Source: CAMDWQ01 sp964543965
GTDB taxonomy: Bacteria; Omnitrophota; Gorgyraeia; 2-02-FULL-51-18
NCBI GenBank assembly: GCA_964543965.1
Contig: CAZJAX010000041.1
Span: forward strand, 1-15,209
Direction: 5' to 3'
DNA length: 15,209 nt
In this document: positions 1 through 7,800 of the stretch, in pieces
Position numbering within the stretch: the stretch's first letter is position 1
Layout of the letters: the number at the start of each line of letters is the position of its first letter
The notes under the pieces: generated by a model
Databases searched by the model: none
The model's input: only the letters and a program-made list of their open reading frames with translations
Told to the model about the DNA's origin: nothing
Translations under genes and position numbers: made by a program

Positions 1-763
1 TCTGCGGCGCGCGGGAAGTCGTGACGATGAGCACGCGGTTGCGCGGCTTTCGGGAAAAGATCCTAGCCGAGGACGGCGTGCGCAAAAAACTGTCCAACAC
101 GATCTTGACCGGATAGCGGCGCACAGACGCCAGACGCGTATCGAGCCTCGGGTCGTCTTTAAGGATGGTGTTCACGCCTACGAGCACCGCGTCGGAGGAA
201 GCGCGCAATTCATGCGACAATACACGCGATTTCTTCTCGGTGATCCATTTAGAGTCGCCCGTCCATGTGGCGATCTTGCCGTCGAGGCTCTGCGCGGCCT
301 TCACCGTCACGTAAGGCGTGCCGTGCGAGGCCCAATGGCAGAAATCGCGGTTAAGCTCCTGTGCCTCCTTTTCTAGCACCCCCGTCACGACTTCGACGCC
401 CGCCCGCTTCAGGATACGGATTCCCCGGCCGCAGACCAAGGGATAAGGATCTTTCATGGCGATGACGACGCGGCGTATCTTGCTTTCAAGAATGAGATCC
501 GTGCAGGGTGGGGTCTTACCGAAATGAGCGCAGGGCTCTAAATTAACATAGAGCGTGGCGCCTTTCGGATCTTCGCGGGACGAAAGGATCGCGTTGACCT
601 CGGCGTGAGACTGTCCGAAGCGCTCGTGAGAGCCCTCCGCGATGATGCGCCCGCGCTTGACGAGCACCGCCCCGACAAGCGGATTGGGATGCACCTTGCC
701 CCTGCCGGCTTCGGCCAGCTCCAGAGCGCGCTTCATGAAATGAGCGTCTTGACTTCTCAGCAT
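1..763 (-). CDS. ribD: RibD, pyrimidine deaminase / reductase (3' end cut by window)
   Basis: RibD deaminates the GTP cyclohydrolase II product and then reduces its ribose to ribityl with NADPH, the two steps between RibA and RibH. Reading the minus strand from the ATG at 763 gives 254 residues before the window ends; the family has about 360, so roughly 100 are missing. Deaminase domain (about 1-145): HPNPLVGAVLVKRGRIIAEG (25-44), SHAEVNAI (52-59) with zinc histidine 53 and proton-shuttling glutamate 55, EPCAHFGKTPPC (76-87) with zinc cysteines 78 and 87, and DPYPLVCGRGIRIL (105-118). Reductase domain start: PYVTVKAAQSLDGKIAT (150-166), DAVLVGVNTILKDDPRL (191-207). The frame is clean to the edge. 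The ATG overlaps the nusB stop as TAATG and has no obvious ribosome site. Riboflavin synthase (ribE) may follow, outside the window. Confidence 0.95.
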   Translation of the reverse strand, partial: MLRSQDAHFMKRALELAEAGRGKVHPNPLVGAVLVKRGRIIAEGSHERFGQSHAEVNAILSSREDPKGATLYVNLEPCAHFGKTPPCTDLILESKIRRVVIAMKDPYPLVCGRGIRILKRAGVEVVTGVLEKEAQELNRDFCHWASHGTPYVTVKAAQSLDGKIATWTGDSKWITEKKSRVLSHELRASSDAVLVGVNTILKDDPRLDTRLASVRRYPVKIVLDSFLRTPSSARIFSRKPRNRVLIVTTSRAPQ

Positions 764-1227
764 TATTTTTTCGAAGGGCGCTCGGTTTTCGCGATATGGT
801 CGAGAATGCCGTTCACGAACTTGGAAGAGTCGGATTCTCCGTAGCGCTTCGCCAGCTCCACCGCCTCATTGATCGCGACCTTGACCGGAATGTCGTCGCA
901 GTAGACGATCTCGAATGCGCCGAGGCGCAGAATATTGCGGTCCACGAACGCCATGCGCTCCATGGACCAGTTTTCGGCATAGCGCTCGACCATCGGGTCG
1001 ATCTTTTCAAGATTATCGAGGACGCCCTTGACGATCTTCTCCGCATAAAGACGCACTTCGGGATCCTTTTTATCCGCCTCAAGCGCATCTTTTTCCGTAT
1101 CGTTCAGCGTGAGATCGGTTTTGTCCTTCCAAAAATCTTCAAATGCATCGGACATGCTCGCATCGCTGACGTCCATCTGATACAGGATCTGCAGCGAAAA
1201 TTCGCGGCTTCGGGTGCGCTTTCTCAA
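763..1227 (-). CDS. nusB: NusB, transcription antitermination factor
   Basis: NusB binds boxA RNA with NusE (ribosomal protein S10) and prevents premature termination, chiefly in rRNA operons. The 154 residues are all-helical and of normal family length. Seen: RKRTRSREFSLQILYQMDVS (2-21), the usual basic first helix; YAEKIVKGVLDNLEKID (61-77); WSMERMAFVDRNILRLGAFE (87-106); IPVKVAINEAVELAKRYG (113-130); and SSKFVNGILDHI (133-144). The start is TTG at 1227: an in-frame TAG lies 21 bases upstream with no ATG or GTG between, and the next methionine would remove the conserved first helix. The ribH stop is four bases upstream. The TAA stop overlaps the ribD ATG as TAATG. The charged segment at about 33-60 is longer than in compact NusB proteins. 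Confidence 0.94.
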   Translation of the reverse strand: MRKRTRSREFSLQILYQMDVSDASMSDAFEDFWKDKTDLTLNDTEKDALEADKKDPEVRLYAEKIVKGVLDNLEKIDPMVERYAENWSMERMAFVDRNILRLGAFEIVYCDDIPVKVAINEAVELAKRYGESDSSKFVNGILDHIAKTERPSKK

Positions 1228-1231
1228 GAAT

Positions 1232-1747
1232 TCACCGGACCTTTCCTAGTTTTTCCATAAGGCTAGCCATCTGTACGGCCGATGCGGCCCATTCCCTGCC
1301 CTTGTTGGCCTGCTTCAGACCCACGCGATGAGCCGCGTCCTCGACAGAGTCGGCGGGGATCATGCCCAGAATAACGGGCACGCCGCTTTTCTGCGAAAGT
1401 TCGCGAACCCCTTTAGCCGTCTCTCGGACCACCTGGTCGAAATGCTTGGTCTTCCCTTTGATCACTACGGCCAGCGTGATGAGAGCCGATAGCTTGCGCC
1501 GCTTCAAAAGCTTGGATGCGGCTAGAGGGATCTCAAAAGCTCCGGGCACATGCACGACAAGAATGTCCTTGGGGCGCGCGCCTGAACGCAGCAGCGTATC
1601 CAGAGCACCCTCGAGGAGACGGTCCGTCAACAGCTCATTAAACTCTGCCACGACGATCCCGAAGCTTTTGCCGTGCGCAGTCAGATCCCCCTTAAGCGCC
1701 GGGACCTTGAATTTTTTCAGGGGTGAGGAAACCAGTTTTTTCAGCAT
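1232..1747 (-). CDS. ribH: RibH, 6,7-dimethyl-8-ribityllumazine synthase
   Basis: RibH condenses the RibB product with the ribitylaminopyrimidine from the RibA/RibD branch to give lumazine, the substrate of riboflavin synthase. The 171 residues exceed the usual 150-160 through an N-terminal extension of about 15 residues. Seen: VAEFNELLTDRLLEGALDTL (33-52) with the substrate-stacking aromatic, HVPGAFEIPLAASKL (66-80), VVIKGKTKHFDQVV (93-106) with the catalytic histidine, GMIPADSVEDAAHRVGLKQA (127-146) with the phosphate-binding arginine, and NKGREWAASAVQM (147-159). Two family positions differ from the common form: GKTKHFD instead of GETxHFD, and GMIPADS instead of GVLTTDT. Neither removes a known catalytic residue. 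The ATG comes two bases after the ribBA stop, with AAGGG upstream. The nusB gene follows after four bases, a widespread ribH-nusB pairing. Confidence 0.95.
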   Translation of the reverse strand: MLKKLVSSPLKKFKVPALKGDLTAHGKSFGIVVAEFNELLTDRLLEGALDTLLRSGARPKDILVVHVPGAFEIPLAASKLLKRRKLSALITLAVVIKGKTKHFDQVVRETAKGVRELSQKSGVPVILGMIPADSVEDAAHRVGLKQANKGREWAASAVQMASLMEKLGKVR

Positions 1748-1749
1748 CT

Positions 1750-2952
1750 TTAGATCCCTTGGAGGAAATGTCCCATCTTGCTTTTTTTTGTCCGCAGATA
1801 ACGCCGGTTGTGCGGTCCGGCCGCGATCTGGATCGGAACACGCTCCGTCACGTGAAGCCCGTAACCCTCAAGCCCGACGATCTTCTTGGGATTGTTGGTC
1901 AAAAGCCTGATCTTCCGGATGCCGAGGTCGGCCAGAATCTGCGCGCCGACGCCGTAGTGCCGCAAATCGGCGTCGAAGCCGAGCTTGCGGTTTGCCTGGA
2001 CCGTGTCAAGACCCTGATCCTGAAGCGAATAAGCCTTGAGCTTGTTGAGAAGACCGATGCCGCGGCCTTCCTGACGCATATAAAGCAGCACTCCGGTCTT
2101 TTCTTTGGCGATGCGCTTAAGCGCAAGGTCGAGCTGCTCGCCGCAGTCGCAGCGCATGGAGCCTAGCACGTCTCCGGTGAAACACTCGGAGTGCACGCGA
2201 ACGAGCACAGGCTTCTTCGGATCGATATCGCCCATCACGAGAGCGATGTGATAGTCCCGGTCGACGGCCGATTCATACGCGACGAGCTTGAACTCACCGT
2301 ATTGATGAGCGAGACGCGTTTCGACGGCCTTGAAGACCAGCTTCTCCTTTTTCCGCCTGTATTCGATGAGGTCGCGGATGGCGCAGACCTTCAGCTTGTG
2401 CTTTTTAGCGAACCTTGACAGTTCAGGCGTACGCGCCATCGTGCCGTCGTCGCTCATGATCTCGCAGATCGCGCCCGCCGGCGTGAGGCCTGCCAGGCGC
2501 GCCAAGTCCACGCAAGCCTCTGTATGGCCTGCGCGCACCAGAACGCCGCCATCGCGTGCCTTAAGAGGAAAAATATGACCCGGACGCGCCAGATCATCCT
2601 TGGCCGTCTTGGGATCTATCAGGGTTTTGATGGTCTTCGAACGGTCATACGCCGAGATGCCGGTCGTAACGCCGCGCCTGGCATCAATAGAGACGGTCCA
2701 GGCCGTTTTGTATTCATCGCTGTTATTGGAAACCATCAGATCGATGCCGAGCTTAGCGAGTCTATCGCCCGTCATCGGAGCGCAGATGATGCCGCGGCCA
2801 TGCTTGGCCATAAAATTAATGTTCTTGGGCGTGGCAAAATCCGCCGCCACCACGAGATCGCCTTCATTTTCTCTGTCGGCGTCATCGATAACGATGATGA
2901 CCTTCCCCTTTTTAAGGTCAGCCAGCACTTCGGGGATCGAATTGAATTTCAT
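1750..2952 (-). CDS. ribBA: RibBA, 3,4-dihydroxy-2-butanone-4-phosphate synthase / GTP cyclohydrolase II
   Basis: This bifunctional enzyme feeds both branches of riboflavin synthesis: RibB converts ribulose 5-phosphate to dihydroxybutanone phosphate, and RibA opens GTP to the diaminopyrimidine that RibD processes. At 400 residues it has normal length. RibB half (about 1-200): DDADRENEGDL (23-33), GRGIICAPM (52-60), TTGISAYDRS (96-105), RPGHIFPL (123-130), GHTEA (142-146), ICEIMSDDGTMAR (162-174). RibA half (about 205-400): VHSECFTGD (253-261) and GSMRCDCGEQL (264-274), supplying zinc cysteines 257, 268 and 270; YMRQEGRGIGL (291-301), DTVQAN (316-321), LTNNPKK (351-357). Both active sites look complete. 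A GAGGGA site precedes the ATG. The gene follows the ftsA-like gene where ftsZ often sits, and ends two bases before ribH. Confidence 0.97.
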   Translation of the reverse strand: MKFNSIPEVLADLKKGKVIIVIDDADRENEGDLVVAADFATPKNINFMAKHGRGIICAPMTGDRLAKLGIDLMVSNNSDEYKTAWTVSIDARRGVTTGISAYDRSKTIKTLIDPKTAKDDLARPGHIFPLKARDGGVLVRAGHTEACVDLARLAGLTPAGAICEIMSDDGTMARTPELSRFAKKHKLKVCAIRDLIEYRRKKEKLVFKAVETRLAHQYGEFKLVAYESAVDRDYHIALVMGDIDPKKPVLVRVHSECFTGDVLGSMRCDCGEQLDLALKRIAKEKTGVLLYMRQEGRGIGLLNKLKAYSLQDQGLDTVQANRKLGFDADLRHYGVGAQILADLGIRKIRLLTNNPKKIVGLEGYGLHVTERVPIQIAAGPHNRRYLRTKKSKMGHFLQGI

Positions 2953-2956
2953 TTGT

Positions 2957-2962
2957 TCCCTC
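2957..2962 (-). promoter_or_regulatory. Ribosome binding site of ribBA
   Basis: GAGGGA fills half of the 12-base gap between the ftsA-like stop and the ribBA ATG, with four to five bases of spacing. The gap holds this site and nothing else; it is far too short for an FMN riboswitch or a separate promoter. Confidence 0.65.
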
Positions 2963-2964
2963 GC

Positions 2965-4008
2965 TTAGAAATAATCACTTAAAAAAGACTGCACCTTCGC
3001 GCGCGCGCTCGCGATCGTCGTCTTTTCGGGGCGCAGCGTCACTTTTCTTCCCTCGATCTCGCCGGCCAGCCTCAAAAGCCCCGCAAGAGACGCATGCCTG
3101 GGTTCTGCGAGCTTCGGGATGCCTGCAGGCGAAGCGACCCGCACAGGGATATCAAGACCCTCATTAAGCTCGGCTTGCAGCTTAGGGTCGCCGGCCGACT
3201 CGCCCGTCAACACAAGCTCCGAAACTCCCGGATATTTTTTTTGAAACTCCTGGCTCAGCGCAGGAACAACGCCTGAAAGCGCTTCCCAGCTTTCACTCGC
3301 GCGCAAAAGCGTGCGGTATTCCAGGATGCGGCCGTTTTCCATCACCAGCCCGTTGAGATAATCCCGGGCTGCATCCCACAAGATCCTTTTACCCATTCTT
3401 TCCTCGGCGCTGAGAACGCCGTAGGCGCTTGAAAGTCCCGAGAGCACCGCAGCGGACCTGCGGTAACCTGCGCGCCGTATCATGCGGTCCCAGACATCCC
3501 AGCGCCCCGCGCGCGCCAAAAGCAAGTGCACTTTCACATCCAGCTTGTGGCCGAAGATCCCGACGGGATCAGCCACCGGATCCTTGCCGTCGATAACGTA
3601 ATTGATCTCAGCCGAATAAACGATCTTTTTTTCAAAATCGCCCGCGATGCGCTCCGCTGCCTGCACTGCCGCGCGCACATCCGCCGCCTGGATCTCGCCC
3701 TCCCCGTCCAAGATCCTTGAGCCGCCCGGGTGCGCGCTTTCGATCCTGGGGTCGTCGAGATTGTAATAAAGTTTTTCGATCGGAATGCCTGATGATTTTT
3801 CAGCCTTGCGGGCTGCCTCGGCGATAGACTCGACGAAATCGCCCGGGTCTGAAAACTCGCCTTTTTCGAGCCCCCGAACCGGCGCCTCGCCGCCGCCGAG
3901 GATCCTCAGCTCGCCGTCATCCTTCTTATCGGCAATGACGATCACCAGCTGATCGAATCCTGCCTCCATCACTGAAAATGCTTTCGGAGGAAAAAAACGA
4001 AGATTCAT
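2965..4008 (-). CDS. ftsA: FtsA-like division protein with eroded ATP-binding motifs
   Basis: The gene occupies the ftsA slot after ftsQ, and the protein aligns with FtsA along much of its 347 residues, although FtsA usually has about 400-420. Matches to E. coli FtsA, recalled by eye: GGGEAPVRGLEKGEF (38-52) to its VGSCPSRGMDKGGV; YSAEINYVIDGKDPVADPVG (131-150) and GHKLDVKVHLLLA (153-165) to the 1C domain; VLSGLSSAYGVLSAEER (188-204) to IFAGLASSYSVLTEDER. The nucleotide motifs are lost: the DIGT-type phosphate-1 loop reads MEAGFDQ (14-20), the DIGGGT-type phosphate-2 loop reads WDAARDYLNG (211-220), and the LTGG adenosine loop reads LTGESAGD (267-274). About 70 residues of subdomain 2B are missing between 236 and 266. 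The tail IASARAKVQSFLSDYF (332-347) resembles the amphipathic membrane anchor of FtsA. The ATG at 4008 has no clear ribosome site and lies 23 bases after ftsQ. The frame is clean, so I read a diverged protein rather than a pseudogene. A PilM-like relative is the main alternative. Confidence 0.78.
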   Translation of the reverse strand: MNLRFFPPKAFSVMEAGFDQLVIVIADKKDDGELRILGGGEAPVRGLEKGEFSDPGDFVESIAEAARKAEKSSGIPIEKLYYNLDDPRIESAHPGGSRILDGEGEIQAADVRAAVQAAERIAGDFEKKIVYSAEINYVIDGKDPVADPVGIFGHKLDVKVHLLLARAGRWDVWDRMIRRAGYRRSAAVLSGLSSAYGVLSAEERMGKRILWDAARDYLNGLVMENGRILEYRTLLRASESWEALSGVVPALSQEFQKKYPGVSELVLTGESAGDPKLQAELNEGLDIPVRVASPAGIPKLAEPRHASLAGLLRLAGEIEGRKVTLRPEKTTIASARAKVQSFLSDYF

Positions 4009-4031
4009 GGAAATACGATCCGGGCCATCCG

Positions 4032-4853
4032 TTAACGGGGGCCGATCACGATGTCGTCGAAGCGCAGATCGATATAGCGGATTTTTGAGGGGTCAAGGAC
4101 TACGCTTTTGAGCGTCTGATCCAGTATCTTCAGCCGCTCCATGAAATGATTGCCGCCGATGCGGATCTCGATCTGACCGTCGACCATGAGCACGAAATTG
4201 CCGGGATCAGTGATATCCACGTGCGTCAGTGCGTGCCCTCGCAGCACTCTCGACTGCCGGATCACATCGGATAGTTTGACCGCCTTCTGCGTGGCGGGAT
4301 CTCTCAGCACGACCCCGACAAAAAGGCCCTCGGCGGGCGCCGGAGCCCCTTGGATCACGGTCAAATTCCGGAAAGCGCTCGTGCCCGCTCCGGGAAGAAG
4401 GACCAGATCCTTATCGACCTGGATAAAGCGGGATGAAAACGCCATCTGCGCAGCGGGCGTTCGCCGCTTGAGAAGCACTTCGATGCGGTTCGGCAGCACA
4501 CGGCGGACACGCACTTCCTTGTACTCCGGATGTTTGCGTTTGATCACCTGCTGGACACCAACGAGGTCAAGGTTGACGAGATTCTCTCCTTTTCTGAGCT
4601 CACAGAAATCAAAAGCCCGATCCTGCGTGATCGGACCCGCGTTGAGAATTTGAACCTCCGTGAGCTGGAATGTGGATGAATTGAGCGCGTAAGCGATCAC
4701 GGTGCCGAACAAAAGTCCGATCGCTGTCAGAGATAGGATATACGGGAGAGAGTAGAACATCCCCTGCCTCAGGCCGCTGAGCATGCGGATGGAAAAAAGA
4801 CCCGAAAAAACCTGACCCTTTTTCTTATTTTTTAATTTGACCGGTTTGACCAT
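4032..4853 (-). CDS. ftsQ: FtsQ/DivIB-type cell division protein
   Basis: FtsQ is a bitopic inner-membrane protein that links early division proteins to the septal synthase complex (FtsB, FtsL, FtsW/FtsI in known systems). The 273 residues show a basic cytoplasmic tail (1-33, with the KLKNKKKG cluster), one membrane segment (about 34-57), a POTRA-like domain starting TFQLTEVQILNAG (61-73) and running to RVLPNRIEVLLKRRTPAAQM (118-137), then a beta domain ending in KIRYIDLRFDDIVI (257-270). The RV-LPN-IEV-L-RR-P pattern and the closing YIDLRF strand are typical of the family. It follows the Mur/Ddl fusion with a TAATG junction, the standard ddl-ftsQ order. GAGGG lies about 14 bases before the ATG, so translation probably relies on coupling. 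The periplasmic side is diverged, as is normal for FtsQ. Confidence 0.92.
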   Translation of the reverse strand: MVKPVKLKNKKKGQVFSGLFSIRMLSGLRQGMFYSLPYILSLTAIGLLFGTVIAYALNSSTFQLTEVQILNAGPITQDRAFDFCELRKGENLVNLDLVGVQQVIKRKHPEYKEVRVRRVLPNRIEVLLKRRTPAAQMAFSSRFIQVDKDLVLLPGAGTSAFRNLTVIQGAPAPAEGLFVGVVLRDPATQKAVKLSDVIRQSRVLRGHALTHVDITDPGNFVLMVDGQIEIRIGGNHFMERLKILDQTLKSVVLDPSKIRYIDLRFDDIVIGPR

Positions 4854-7800
4854 TAATTAGCGCTGACCCTCTGTTTTGACAGTTCCATGATTCTAACACA
4901 AAGATCCCCAAATTCTATACCCGACGCCGCCGCAGCCTTAGGCAGAAGACTCTTGCCGGTAAGCCCTGGAATCGTATTAATTTCAAGCACATACGCATCG
5001 CGGCCTGACAGGATCACATCCACGCGGCCCATGACCTCGCAGCCGAGAGCCTTGTAAGCCCTCTGAGCGGCTCCCTGAACGGCCAGCGTTTCCTCCGGCG
5101 TCAGCTTTGCGGGGAATTCATAGCGCGTATCCGAGCTCTTGTACTTTGCGCGGTAGTCGTAAAACTTGTCCTTCGGGATCACTTCGACGACAGGCAGCGC
5201 CTGATCTCCGAGAAACCCGACCGTCAGCTCTCGACCCTGCACATATTCTTCCACGAGCACCGTGTCTGAATAGCGGAACGCTTCCTCGAATGCGTCCGCC
5301 AGATCCTCCCTTTTCTGCACGATGGTGACGCCCACACTGGAGCCCGACTTCGAAGGTTTTACGACGACAGGAAAGCGGTCGACGCAGATCTTGGCAGCTT
5401 CGGAAGGGTCGCGTAGGATCTGGTTTTCAGGAACGAGGATGCCTTCACGCGCGAACACAGCCTGCGCGCGCGCCTTGTCGAATGCCATCTCGCTGACTTC
5501 GGGTCCGTCGCCGGTATACGCGATGCCGGCCTCATCGAGCATCCGCTGCAGCGTACCGTCTTCGCCGAACGTGCCATGCACTGCGTTGAAGGCGATGCTC
5601 ACGTTCTCGTTTTTCAGCACGTCGATAAAATCCCCCGCGGGGTCGAGTAAGAGCACCTCATACCCCTTTTCCTTGAGCGCATCATGCACGGCCTGACCTG
5701 AAACAAGCGAGACCTCCCTCTCCCCCGAAGGACCGCCTGCCAAAACAGCGATCTTGCCGAAGCTGCGCCTCGAGGGCGGATCTGCGAATAGACGTACTTC
5801 CGTTTCAAGTTCAACGCCGGAGCGCCGCTTGACGGCGTCGCGCACCCGCGCGACCAGCTCGCTCACATCTTTGGCGGTCGCGCCGCCCAGGTTGATCATG
5901 TAATTGGCGTGCTTTTCAGAAACCCCCGCCTTGCCGACCGAAAAACCTTTGAGACCTGCCTCATCGATAAGCTTTCCGCTCGAGTATCCGGGCATCTCGG
6001 GATTTTTAAAAAGGCAGCCTGCGCTCGCATGCGTGAGGTCCTGGGTCTTGGCACGGTGCTCTCGGTATTCGTCCAATTTTTTCATCACGGCTTCGGCTGA
6101 CGCTTTCGGAAAAGAAAAGACCGCCTCGACGACGATCTCATTCTTGATTCCGGAATGACGGTAACGGAAATCTAGCTCCTCTTTTTTGACGCGACGGAGG
6201 CGTCCGTCAAAACCCAAGAGGACGGCTTCTTCGAGATACCGGTCTGTGGACTCGCCGTGGCTTCCGGCGTTCATCGCGACGGCGCCGCCGACATTTCCGG
6301 GGATACCCGATAGAAATTCAAATCCGCCAAGACCTTGCTGGAGAGCAAACTGAATAAAAAGCGAATTGACCACGCCCGCGCGGGAGAGCACCTTGCTGCC
6401 ACCCGCCATCTTGATCTCCCGGAAATAGGGCGACCCCAGATAGATCACAGCTCCCCGCACGCCTTCATCCGCGGCAAGCACATTGGATCCGGCGCCGATG
6501 ACGCGCACCTTCATTCCGCGCTGGCGGCACTCCCAAAGCACCGTCTTCAGATCTTCCAGATCCTCGGGTTCGATCCAGTATTCGGCGGGACCGCCGATCT
6601 TCAAAGTAGTGTGGCGGGCCAAAGGCTCTTCACGGAGCACCTTGCCTCTGACGCGGCGGAAAAAAGAAAGTTCTTTGGCGACACGGTAGATGTCGCCTGC
6701 GCCCAGCACCATAACGAGGTCGCCCGGCCGGATCTGGCCGCGCACAGAGTTTTCGACCTGCGCTCTCGGCACATAGCTTACGTCGGGGTGGCCGGATCCG
6801 AGCACGGCTCGGCAGACGCTTTCGGCGCTGACGTTTTTAATGGGCTTTTCGCCCGCGGCATAGATGTCCGTAATAAAGATCTTGTCGGCGTCTGCAAAGG
6901 CTCCGGCGAACTCCGCCAGCATCGACTCCGTCCGCGAGTAGCGGTGAGGTTGAAACACCGCAAAGATGCGCTTTCGGCCGAGCGCTTTGGCGGCGGCAAG
7001 CGTCTTGAGAATCTCCGTCGGGTGGTGCGCGTAGTCGTCGACGATCATGACGTCCGGCCCTTCATAGCGGACATCAAAACGCCTCCCGGCCCCGCCAAAC
7101 TTCAGCAGCGCTTGCTGGACGACGGAAAACTCGACGCCCCGGAGAGTCGCGGCCGCGATCGCCGCAAGAGCGTTCAGCGCATTGTGGCGTCCGGGCACGC
7201 CCATACGGACGCTTCCCAGACAGCGGCCCGCGTTCCAAACCTTGAAAGACACGCCGATCTGTCCCGACGGGCACTCGGCGATGTCTGTCGCATAAAAATC
7301 GAATGCCGGGTCAAAACCGTAAAGGATGCACGGGTTGATCTTTTCAGCCGCCAGGCGCCTCACACAAGGATCTTCTCCGCAGCCGATCCATCGGCCGCCG
7401 GGACGAAGCTTCCGGATAAAATCACGGTACGCATCTTCCATTTTCTCGACGGTGCCGTAATGGTCCAGATGCTCCTTCTCGATATTGGTGATGATCTCGA
7501 TATCGGGGCTGAATTTCAGGAATGATGCATCGCTTTCGTCCGCTTCGATGACCATTTCCTCGCCGCGGCCCGTGCGGGCATTGCCGCCTAGAAGATCGAC
7601 GACGCCGCCCACAACGACCGAGGGATCATGCCCCGCATCCTTCAGGATGAGACCCGTCAATGCCGTGGTCGTGGTCTTCCCGTGGGTGCCCGTCACCGCA
7701 ATAGTGAATTTGTCGAGACAGAGCGCGGCCAGCGCGTCGGCCCGGTGGATGACGCGGATCCCCTTTTCGGCGGCGGCGACGCGCTCAGGATGGTCTTTGC

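Noticed and set aside
2953..2964. A possible FMN riboswitch or promoter before ribBA
   Set aside because: The gap is only 12 bases and holds just a Shine-Dalgarno sequence. I saw no FMN-element-like leader in the coding sequence upstream either.
2965..4008. The ftsA-like gene as a frameshifted pseudogene
   Set aside because: Similarity to FtsA continues in one frame from the N-terminal strand to the C-terminal tail with no internal stop; what is lost is confined to nucleotide motifs and subdomain 2B.
4009..4031. A small regulatory element or terminator between ftsQ and the ftsA-like gene
   Set aside because: The 23 bases contain no stem-loop with a T-run and no promoter-like pair. The ATG within the gap opens a frame that ends after a few codons.
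6335..7525. A 396-codon open frame on the plus strand
   Set aside because: It lies fully antisense to the MurC and MurB domains of a clear gene. Its translation is rich in Arg, His, Asp and Ala with no recognisable motif, as expected of a shadow frame in GC-rich coding DNA.
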